From positions 1 to 10,988 of the forward strand of contig JAGYLK010000166.1 in the NCBI GenBank assembly GCA_018401175.1: a stretch of DNA of 10,988 nucleotides, read 5' to 3'. The DNA is from Candidatus Altimarinota bacterium (GTDB lineage Bacteria; Patescibacteriota; Gracilibacteria; UBA4473). The notes below the pieces were generated by a model, which was given only the letters and a program-made list of their open reading frames with translations, was not told where the DNA came from and did no database searches. How positions within the stretch are numbered: the first letter of the stretch is position 1; each line of letters begins with the position of its first letter. Shown piece after piece: positions 5,942 to 10,988 of the stretch. The translations under genes and the position numbers were made by a program.

Positions 5942-5970
5942 AGTATAGCGTACTTCTGGGAAGTCAAAAA
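5942..5970 (-). promoter_or_regulatory. Promoter of ruvA-yidD-rseP
   Basis: On the minus strand, TATACT (5942-5947) is a good -10. Seven bases follow before ATG 5934. The -35 is unclear: TTTTTG (5965-5970) is at 17 bases, and TTGACT from the AAGTCAAAAAG repeat is only 14 bases away. Confidence 0.5.
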
Positions 5971-5979
5971 GTCAAAGAG
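5961..5979. repeat. Intergenic AAGTCAAAAAG-type repeat, copy 3
   Basis: AAGTCAAAAAGTCAAAGAG lies in the divergent ruvA/rplU spacer and overlaps the -35 region of the ruvA promoter. A similar AAAAGTGAAAAAG follows at 5983-5995. Confidence 0.6.
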
Positions 5980-6032
5980 CCCAAAAGTGAAAAAGCAATT
6001 AGAGTTTTGAAGAAATAGTTCCCTGAACTGTT

Positions 6033-6067
6033 AGACTTTTACGCTTTTCGTCTTTTAGACTCTTTTA
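6033..6067. repeat. Inverted-orientation relative of the AAGTC repeat
   Basis: AGACTTTT (6033-6040) and TTTTAGACTCTTTTA (6053-6067) are degenerate reverse complements of the AAGTCAAAAAG unit. They sit just before the rplU -35 box, so the divergent spacer has repeats facing both ways. Confidence 0.4.
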
Positions 6068-6070
6068 TAG

Positions 6071-6098
6071 TTGACAAAAAATTAAAAATCCGCAGAAT
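6071..6098 (+). promoter_or_regulatory. Candidate promoter of rplU
   Basis: TTGACA (6071-6076) is a perfect -35. CAGAAT (6093-6098), a fair -10 (4 of 6), follows after 16 bases, giving a leader of about 60 bases. A second candidate is TTGCTG (6130-6135) with TTTAAT (6152-6157), also 16 apart, which would start only about 4 bases before the ATG. The sequence alone does not decide between them. Confidence 0.5.
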
Positions 6099-6135
6099 CC
6101 CAGCGCTCTGTCCGTGGGTTTCACAGCTCTTGCTG
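6099..6135 (+). promoter_or_regulatory. Two small hairpins in the rplU leader (possible L21 autoregulatory leader)
   Basis: Hairpin 1 is CCCA-g-CG (6099-6105) with CGTGGG (6113-6118). Hairpin 2 is CAGC (6124-6127) with GCTG (6132-6135) around TCTT. L21 operons in other bacteria carry regulatory leaders, but these hairpins match none that I can name. If transcription starts near 6105, hairpin 1 would be cut. Confidence 0.25.
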
Positions 6136-6168
6136 ACCTAACAGGACGAAATTTAATCTATTAGGAGA

Positions 6169-6657
6169 ATGATTGCAGTTGCAAAAATTGGCGGCCATCA
6201 GGCCATTGTGAAAGTCGGCGACAAACTTGAGGTCGACAAACTTTCTGTTGAAGCAGGAAAAAAAATATCATTTGAAACACTTCTTGTAAGTGAAGAGGAT
6301 GGAAAGAATTTTCAAATCGGAACGCCATTTCTTGAAGGAATTCAGGTTGAGGCAAAAGTTTTGGAACATTCGCGTGGTGCAAAAGTTCGTGTGTTTAAGA
6401 TGAAACCTCGAAAACGATACCGACGTTTGCACGGACATCGACAGGACTATACGGTAATTGAAATTCTTTCTATTGGTTCTGCTCCCGCAAAAGCCTCAAC
6501 GGAGAAAGGAGCGGAGAAGAAAGAAGTTGCTCCAAAAGCAGAGAAGAAACCAGCAGCAAAAGCTACGGCACCTAAAAACAAGACAGCGGTGAAAAAATCA
6601 CCAGCAGCCAAGAAGCCAGTTGCGAAAAAAGTTGCAAAACCAGCGGAGAAAAAGTAG
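6169..6657 (+). CDS. rplU: Ribosomal protein bL21 with Lys/Ala-rich C-terminal extension
   Basis: A large-subunit ribosomal protein. Residues 1-102 are a complete bL21: MIAVAKIGGHQ (1-11), VGDKLEVDKL (16-25), GTPFLEGIQVEAKVLEH (51-67), and the signature KPRKRYRRLHGHRQDYT (79-95). Residues 103-162 are an extension of Ala, Lys and Pro with repeated KKP/AAK words, very basic and presumably disordered, like histone-H1-type tails. Ordinary bL21 ends near residue 103. AGGAG at 6163-6167 lies only one base before ATG, too close for a normal Shine-Dalgarno, but the protein start is fixed by similarity. It is followed after 24 bases by a coiled-coil hypothetical gene, probably in one transcript. rpmA (bL27), its usual partner, is not next to it. 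Confidence 0.95.
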   Translation: MIAVAKIGGHQAIVKVGDKLEVDKLSVEAGKKISFETLLVSEEDGKNFQIGTPFLEGIQVEAKVLEHSRGAKVRVFKMKPRKRYRRLHGHRQDYTVIEILSIGSAPAKASTEKGAEKKEVAPKAEKKPAAKATAPKNKTAVKKSPAAKKPVAKKVAKPAEKK

Positions 6658-6681
6658 TCTTTCTTTGAATTTTCAAACATC

Positions 6682-7095
6682 ATGACGGACGAAAACACAA
6701 CTCCGGCAGGGAATCAAGATGACGGGCAAACACCTGTTGTGAAGGGATCGGGAAATATATTTGTTATTCCTCCTCATCCAAACACAACGTTTGATGAGGC
6801 TCAATTTTTGATCTTATTGGAGGGTTCGATTTCTCTTACGCTTGAGGAAAAGAAACGAGTGATTGATGCCATTCCTCGTCTTTCTATTGAACAGATTAAT
6901 GAACTGATTAATATTTTTGAAGAAGAAAAAGTAAAATTTGCAGAGTTGGAGAAGGAATTTGGGGATGATGTAAAAAAGCTGAAACAGCAACGAGAAAAAG
7001 AATTAGAAATTGAAAAAATTAGAGAAGAAGAATCAGGCGAGGCAGATGAAGATGCTGCTGCAGCTGAGGCGTTGAAAAAGCAGATGGGGCTGTAA
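6682..7095 (+). CDS. Hypothetical acidic coiled-coil protein
   Basis: I do not recognise the family. It has 137 residues and no signal peptide or membrane segment. Residues 1-35 are polar, Pro/Gly-rich and probably disordered. Residues 36-80 look like a helical domain, with FLILLEGSISLTLEEKKRVI (42-61) and then PRLSIEQINELINIF (65-79). Residues 80-120 are a charged heptad-like coiled coil of Glu and Lys. The end (121-137) is acidic, then alanine-rich (DEDAAAAEAL), finishing KKQMGL. It follows rplU by 24 bases and precedes a terminator, so the two are probably cotranscribed. That hints at a ribosome- or translation-linked role, but this is only context. Confidence 0.8.
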   Translation: MTDENTTPAGNQDDGQTPVVKGSGNIFVIPPHPNTTFDEAQFLILLEGSISLTLEEKKRVIDAIPRLSIEQINELINIFEEEKVKFAELEKEFGDDVKKLKQQREKELEIEKIREEESGEADEDAAAAEALKKQMGL

Positions 7096-7102
7096 TCAAT
7101 CT

Positions 7103-7140
7103 TCAATTTTTCAAATTACAAACTTCAAATATTGAAACTA
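7103..7140. repeat. TTCAAA-rich spacer before the shared terminator
   Basis: Short related words (TTCAATTTTTCAAAT, AAACTTCAAAT, TTGAAACTAC) fill the gap between the hypothetical gene and the terminator. They resemble the spacers at 2065-2090 and 5338-5364. Confidence 0.35.
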
Positions 7141-7148
7141 CAAAAATT

Positions 7149-7171
7149 CTGAGGCAGGAGCCTCAGTTTTT
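7149..7171. terminator. Bidirectional terminator between convergent genes
   Basis: CTGAGGC (7149-7155) and GCCTCAG (7160-7166) form a perfect 7-bp stem with an AGGA loop. A six-T run (7167-7172) follows on the plus strand and an AATTTTTG tail on the minus strand. It can serve both the rplU unit and the VirB2-like pair; its minus-strand side starts right at the stop codon of the latter. Confidence 0.85.
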
Positions 7172-8349
7172 TATTGCAAGAAGGTGAGAGAGAGAGCAGT
7201 TTTGACAATGACATAGGCAAACACCGTTAACAGCAGTCCTATTCCTACCCACATAAGCGCCTTTTTTCCGTTCGCAAGCTGATCACTATCTCCGGCAGCC
7301 ATAACCAATCCAAAAGCATTCCATGCGATGAGGAGTACGGCGATAGCAGCAATGAATGTCGTTATTTGTCCCGAGAATTTTTGCAGCCAATACGTTATAT
7401 CGCTCGCGTCTCCTTTGAGTTCGGTATCACAGCTCGCACCGACCAAATATTTGGGCAGGAGTTGATTACATCCGAGATCATTGGACGGTTTGGGACCGGA
7501 AGAAGGAGAAGCGTTAATCGTTATGGTCGCTTCATTTGATGTTACTTTCAGACTTGGTTTCTCGACAACGGTTCCCGTTGCAGAGAGATTGGTTGTTCCT
7601 GTGCTGGAAAAGGTGAGGGGTATATCGGTGTCGAGAGTTACTGAAGAAGGAAGAGTCGTGTGAACATTTGTATTTGTCGACGAGAGAGCAAGGGTCTCTA
7701 ATTGAGGAGCTACAGATTTCGAAATAAAAGCCGTTTCATCCTCCCATTCGTATACCATACCTCCAGAAGAACTGAGTCGTGCGTTTATTGTTTCTCCTTG
7801 AGTTGCTGTTTTGGGTGCGGTAAGAGTAAGTGTTGGTGCACTATTACAATTATTTACCTTGTACCACTCGAGATAGCGACGAACGGCTTCTTGAGTACAT
7901 ACTCCATATTTTCCATCGGAAAAATGATCCAAAGAACAAGTCACAGAGAGAGTATTATCAGGATGAGGATCAGTGATTGATTCTCCCATGGGAGCGCACA
8001 TTCGTCCTCCACAGGTTGTATTGGAGGCAAGGAGTAATTGAAGTTCAATGACCTTATCAATGGAATTTATATTCGTAATATCGAGTGTATCAAAAAGTGC
8101 AGAGAAAGGGGGAGAGACTTCGTTCCCAAGTCCACGGATTCCCAATGTTGGACAGTGTGTTGGTATCACCCCCGTTCTTTTGAATTGTTCGCCTGTGCCT
8201 CCTGCAATATTGACAACAGAAAAACAAGAATCGGGAGCACTAATACTACAAATATCTGAAGGATTTGTATTTTCTTGAGCATGAACTCCTGAAGTATATC
8301 CGAGAAATAACCCCATGAGTACACAAGTGAGTAATCCAAGTCGTTTCAT
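7171..8349 (-). CDS. Large Cys-rich secreted protein with VirB2/TrbC-like two-helix C terminus
   Basis: A 392-residue envelope protein. A signal peptide (1-24, VHA|Q) leads into an ectodomain with ten cysteines (34, 42, 66, 113, 118, 138, 151, 168, 294, 307), probably disulfide-linked. Residues 97-165 resemble a peptidoglycan-binding-1 fold: IDKVIELQLLL (97-107) and, after a Cys-containing insertion, SDGKYGVCTQEAVRRYLEW (144-162), matching the DG-x-YG-x-x-T-x-x-AV pattern. Residues 172-280 are Thr/Ser-rich beta-type sequence, possibly Ig-like. The C terminus has two membrane helices (about 330-350, 364-386) joined by AAGDSDQLANGKK (351-363). This is the same layout as the upstream gene and as VirB2/TrbC-type pilins, though a pilin role is inference. 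The ATG overlaps the upstream stop by four bases (ATGA), so translation is coupled. Confidence 0.7.
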   Translation of the reverse strand: MKRLGLLTCVLMGLFLGYTSGVHAQENTNPSDICSISAPDSCFSVVNIAGGTGEQFKRTGVIPTHCPTLGIRGLGNEVSPPFSALFDTLDITNINSIDKVIELQLLLASNTTCGGRMCAPMGESITDPHPDNTLSVTCSLDHFSDGKYGVCTQEAVRRYLEWYKVNNCNSAPTLTLTAPKTATQGETINARLSSSGGMVYEWEDETAFISKSVAPQLETLALSSTNTNVHTTLPSSVTLDTDIPLTFSSTGTTNLSATGTVVEKPSLKVTSNEATITINASPSSGPKPSNDLGCNQLLPKYLVGASCDTELKGDASDITYWLQKFSGQITTFIAAIAVLLIAWNAFGLVMAAGDSDQLANGKKALMWVGIGLLLTVFAYVIVKTALSLTFLQ

Positions 8350-8768
8350 CCGCGAGCAATCAAGAAGTACACGAGTTTGAGTATAGAATAACTCAATATG
8401 ATAAATGCCACTCCAATCACGGCGTATGTAAAAAAACTCTTTGCTTTACTCAGCTCGTCATCATTACTTCCCGCAATAATAAATCGCACACCGGACCAGA
8501 TTAACATTATGACAACAATTGGCGCGATGAATTTCAAAAGAATATCAATAATGCGTGGAATATATGTCATAGCGAATCCGCCATCATGATTTGCTCCTAT
8601 TACTCCTTGCACAATGGCATCGCTTGCTTGATCCGGATTTTCATCACTTTGCCAGGTAGGAAAAAGACAATCAGCATTGAATACACCTTTTTCACATGCA
8701 TCATTTGCCGCAAAAGCCCCTGAGAAGAGAAGTGTTATTCCTAAAAAAATTCCGCATAATTTTTTCAT
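8346..8768 (-). CDS. Small VirB2/TrbC-like membrane protein with signal peptide
   Basis: A 140-residue protein. The signal peptide (1-20, MKKLCGIFLGITLLFSGAFA) is followed by a short ectodomain with two cysteines (25, 34) and acidic residues. Then come two membrane helices (about 76-98 and 113-136), linked by AGSNDDELSKAK (99-110). The linker aligns with AAGDSDQLANGKK of the following gene, so the two C termini look homologous. Two-helix proteins with this linker are commonly grouped with VirB2/TrbC pilin-like subunits of type IV secretion; no other secretion gene is in the window. The frame opens 12 codons earlier, at 8804, but the -10 box lies between the two ATGs and the signal peptide begins at 8768, so that start is chosen. 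First gene of a two-gene unit. Confidence 0.75.
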   Translation of the reverse strand: MKKLCGIFLGITLLFSGAFAANDACEKGVFNADCLFPTWQSDENPDQASDAIVQGVIGANHDGGFAMTYIPRIIDILLKFIAPIVVIMLIWSGVRFIIAGSNDDELSKAKSFFTYAVIGVAFIILSYSILKLVYFLIARG

Positions 8769-8775
8769 CACGAAA

Positions 8776-8804
8776 ATTGTGCCATTGCTTCCGATATTTA
8801 GCAA
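8776..8804 (-). promoter_or_regulatory. Promoter of the VirB2-like gene pair
   Basis: On the minus strand, TTGCTA (8799-8804) and CACAAT (8776-8781) are 17 bases apart, with an extended TGG (8782-8784). Seven bases then precede ATG 8768. The -35 begins five bases after the LCP stop codon. Confidence 0.45.
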
Positions 8805-8809
8805 TAAAA

Positions 8810-10108
8810 TTAGTTGCCAAGCACCAAACGGAGGTCGATTAAGCTATCGCTGGAAATATCCTCAGCAGTTTTTGTAATATCAACATCAAAGAATTTTTCC
8901 AGAAAAGCCTTTGTCCCAGGAGTACTGGACATAGGCGATTCTTCAAGGAATGTTACCGCAACATCATTTCCGGTTGTCGTTTCATGATTTCCCACTTCAA
9001 TAACATGAAATCCAAGACGGCGAAGTCGTGCGGCTGTTTTTGTTGCCAGACCTTCTTCGGCAGTTCCGTTGAGCACCGCAATTTGTGCATTTTCAAGTAA
9101 TATTTCAGGATGAATCAATACCAAGTCGAGGAATGCCCGCGTGTCTGCCATTGAGTGTGGTAAGAGGACAAATTGTCCATTATAAAATTCACGAGCCGGC
9201 GCATACAAAAGACCTCCTAGTTGTGTCGGATCATCATTGAGAACAGCAGAAACAATGTCTCCATAATCAATCCCCATTCCGATTTTTGTCAACGCAAAGA
9301 GAGTCGTGAGGTCAATATCCGTATTTACCTTTCTGCGGAATAAATCATAAAACTCTCTTAATTTTTGCGTGTTTTCTACCAATCCATTCGATTCAATCGT
9401 TTGCCGAATAGCGAGGGCGATATCTTGTTGTCTTCGAGCGCGATCGTAGTCAGAGGTGGTTTTTCGACTTCGTGCATATTTGAGAGCCATATCGCCATTA
9501 AGGTGCTGCAATCCGCGTCGCACCACAAATGTTTGATATCCAAAATTCGTATCGGGATATTTTTCATCACGAATATCTTGGGGAACAAAAATATCAATTC
9601 CACCAAGCAGATCGATTCCGTCTTCGAATAAAGCGAAGTCTACGACGGCTGCGTAGTGAATCTCAATTCCCGTGAATTTGGAAATAGAATCTTTTATGAT
9701 TTCTAAACCCTTAGCTTCTCCGTGTTTGTACTGTGCTGCAGCATATACTTCATTTATTTTTCGATCGCCCACCTTTGATGACACATAGAGATCTCGCGGC
9801 AAACTAAGAACGGAAATACTCGGCCGTGTCGGATTAATCGACACAATCATAATAGAATCAGAGAGATGTCCTCCCTGTTCCATTTTTCCAGCAACGCCCA
9901 ACAACAATAAGTTTGTGTGTCCGTTTGTGTCTGTTTTCAATGGATTGAGACTTACAACGCGACGTACTTTTTCTCCTAATACGCCGGAACGAACCGCGGT
10001 AACTCCACCCCAAAAGGTTGCAACGAGTACGAGTCCAATAAGAATCCACTTGAGAACGGACGGGAAAGTTTTTTTCCGTTTTTTTATTGGTCGTTGTACA
10101 AAATTCAT
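8810..10108 (-). CDS. LytR-CpsA-Psr (LCP) family cell-envelope protein with LytR_C domain
   Basis: LCP enzymes move polyprenyl-linked glycopolymers onto peptidoglycan or another wall acceptor, working outside the membrane. The 432 residues show a basic cytoplasmic N terminus, a membrane anchor (about 20-38), and the LCP domain (about 64-240). The LCP domain contains NLLLLGVAG (66-74), SDSIMI (83-88), SLPRDLYV (102-109, R105), KINEVYA (117-123), DLLGGIDIFV (166-175) and the pyrophosphate-binding region YARSRKTTSDYDRARRQQ (211-228). A LytR_C domain follows (about 341-387), with IAVLNGTAEEGLA (343-355) and LRRLGFHVIEVGN (362-374). The length is normal. It has its own promoter at the metK stop, and the secreted gene pair follows 41 bases on, with another promoter. 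With the WecA-type enzyme and RmlD it fits surface glycopolymer assembly, although the three are separate units. Confidence 0.93.
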   Translation of the reverse strand: MNFVQRPIKKRKKTFPSVLKWILIGLVLVATFWGGVTAVRSGVLGEKVRRVVSLNPLKTDTNGHTNLLLLGVAGKMEQGGHLSDSIMIVSINPTRPSISVLSLPRDLYVSSKVGDRKINEVYAAAQYKHGEAKGLEIIKDSISKFTGIEIHYAAVVDFALFEDGIDLLGGIDIFVPQDIRDEKYPDTNFGYQTFVVRRGLQHLNGDMALKYARSRKTTSDYDRARRQQDIALAIRQTIESNGLVENTQKLREFYDLFRRKVNTDIDLTTLFALTKIGMGIDYGDIVSAVLNDDPTQLGGLLYAPAREFYNGQFVLLPHSMADTRAFLDLVLIHPEILLENAQIAVLNGTAEEGLATKTAARLRRLGFHVIEVGNHETTTGNDVAVTFLEESPMSSTPGTKAFLEKFFDVDITKTAEDISSDSLIDLRLVLGN

Positions 10109-10115
10109 CTGCCGA

Positions 10116-10143
10116 ATTGTAATTTGTTTCTCCGTGAGGTCAA
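10116..10143 (-). promoter_or_regulatory. Promoter of the LCP gene, overlapping the metK stop codon
   Basis: On the minus strand, TTGACC (10138-10143, five of six) and TACAAT (10116-10121, five of six) are 16 bases apart. Seven bases then precede ATG 10108. The metK TGA stop is part of the -35 box. Confidence 0.7.
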
Positions 10144-10988
10144 CTTTTCAGAGACCGAACTTCTTCCCAAGGAAGACGAACATCGGTTCGTCCGAAATGT
10201 CCGCCGACAGCGGTTTGACGATAAATTGGGCGTTTGAGTTTCAACTCAGTAATGATTCCTGTCGGGGTGAGATCGAAGTTTTCTCGTACAATCTGTTCGA
10301 GTTCTTCAGAACTTTGTTTACTCGTGCCAAAGGTATCAACATGAATAGAAACTGGTTCTGCAACTCCAATGGCGTAGGCGAGTTGGACTTCACATTTTGT
10401 CGCTAATCCGGCGGCGACCAAACTTTTGGCTACCCATCGTGCAGCGTATGCTCCACTTCGGTCTGTTTTACTCGGATCTTTTCCAGAGAAAGCTCCGCCT
10501 CCATGTCGTCCATATCCACCGTATGTGTCGACAATTATTTTTCTTCCGGTCATTCCGCAGTCTCCCTGCGGTCCGCCAATGACAAATCGTCCCGTTGGAT
10601 TGATATGAAGTTTTGTTTCTTTGTCGATCCAATCTTTGCAGATAGGTTTGATAACTGTTTCAAAAATTTCTTTTCGTAATTCTTGTAGTTCAATATTCGG
10701 ATCGTGTTGTGCGGATAATACAACGGCTTCAATTCGTGTTGGTACACCGTCGTTGTATTCCATTGTAATTTGAGATTTTCCATCAGGACGAAGCCACGGA
10801 AGTACTCCATTTTTTCTCACTTCGGTAAGTTTTGCGGTTAATTTATGAGCAAGAGAAATAGGAAGTGGCATCAGTTCTGGCGTGTCATTGCAAGCATATC
10901 CAAACATCAATCCTTGGTCGCCGGCGCCCCCGGCATCAACTCCTTGCGCAATGTCGGGAGATTGTTCTTCGATAGCGTTGAGTACGGC
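10140..10988 (-). CDS. metK: S-adenosylmethionine synthetase, N-terminal part outside the window
   Basis: Makes S-adenosylmethionine from methionine and ATP in the cytoplasm. The visible 282 residues run from the window edge (AVLNAIEEQSPDIAQGVD) to the stop. Family signatures are GAGDQGLMFGYA, ELMPLPISLAH, the phosphate-binding GGPQGDCGMTGRKIIVDTYG (seen near 10505-10565), the glycine-rich GGGAFSGKDPSKTDRSGAYAA stretch, and the ending GHFGRTDVRLPWEE. An internal ATG at 10910 is not the start, because conserved metK sequence continues upstream of it. The full protein should be about 380-400 residues, so roughly 100 N-terminal residues, including the first ATP-binding motif, are missing. Nothing visible suggests inactivation. 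Confidence 0.97.
   Translation of the reverse strand, partial: AVLNAIEEQSPDIAQGVDAGGAGDQGLMFGYACNDTPELMPLPISLAHKLTAKLTEVRKNGVLPWLRPDGKSQITMEYNDGVPTRIEAVVLSAQHDPNIELQELRKEIFETVIKPICKDWIDKETKLHINPTGRFVIGGPQGDCGMTGRKIIVDTYGGYGRHGGGAFSGKDPSKTDRSGAYAARWVAKSLVAAGLATKCEVQLAYAIGVAEPVSIHVDTFGTSKQSSEELEQIVRENFDLTPTGIITELKLKRPIYRQTAVGGHFGRTDVRLPWEEVRSLKS

Noticed and set aside
614..6067. Dispersed AAGTC repeats as a CRISPR array
   Set aside because: The units are about 11 bases, low in complexity, unevenly spaced and in separate spacers; there are no unique spacers and no cas genes.
6163..6167. AGGAG as the Shine-Dalgarno sequence of rplU
   Set aside because: Only one base separates it from the ATG, and the start is fixed by bL21 similarity. 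Normal spacing is about 5-9 bases.

Overview
The window looks like chromosomal DNA of a small-genome, AT-leaning bacterium, most probably a member of the Candidate Phyla Radiation (Patescibacteria). The support is indirect: compact housekeeping genes, almost no usable Shine-Dalgarno sequences, several genes that appear to be leaderless, a shortened RseP without a recognisable PDZ domain, and two-helix VirB2/TrbC-like membrane proteins with large secreted ectodomains. TGA ends several conserved genes at the expected place (doxX-like, yidD, metK), so the UGA=Gly code of Gracilibacteria and Absconditabacteria does not apply. A finer placement is not possible from this sequence.

Layout, left to right. 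Positions 1-95 hold the 5' part of an unrecognised minus-strand gene. Divergent from it is the RNase P RNA gene rnpB (about 205-582), with its own promoter and terminator. Plus-strand genes follow: a DoxX/MauE-like membrane protein and rmlD (dTDP-4-dehydrorhamnose reductase), separated by a strong terminator that also contains the rmlD promoter. Convergent to these, on the minus strand, are a WecA/MraY-family sugar-phosphate transferase, ribosomal protein bL25 (rplY) with its own promoter and terminator, and an apparent ruvA-yidD-rseP operon. A divergent spacer at 5935-6168 separates ruvA from a plus-strand pair, rplU (bL21 with a Lys/Ala-rich tail) and a coiled-coil hypothetical gene. A shared bidirectional terminator follows. 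The right third is minus strand: metK (partial, running off the window), an LCP (LytR-CpsA-Psr) protein, and a translationally coupled pair of VirB2/TrbC-like membrane proteins.

How the genes may work together. RmlD (activated rhamnose), the WecA-type transferase (first sugar onto a polyprenyl carrier) and the LCP protein (moving finished glycopolymer to the wall) fit one surface-glycopolymer theme, though they are not in one operon. YidD and RseP belong to membrane protein insertion and intramembrane proteolysis. The coupled secreted pair may form a surface or secretion structure that contacts peptidoglycan. RnpB, bL25, bL21, RuvA and MetK are ordinary housekeeping.

The most striking non-coding signal is that five protein genes (rmlD, wecA-like, ruvA, virB2-like, LCP) have a plausible -10 box ending exactly 7 nt before the ATG. 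That would make their mRNAs leaderless. Short AAGTCAAAAAG-type repeats are also scattered through several intergenic spacers.
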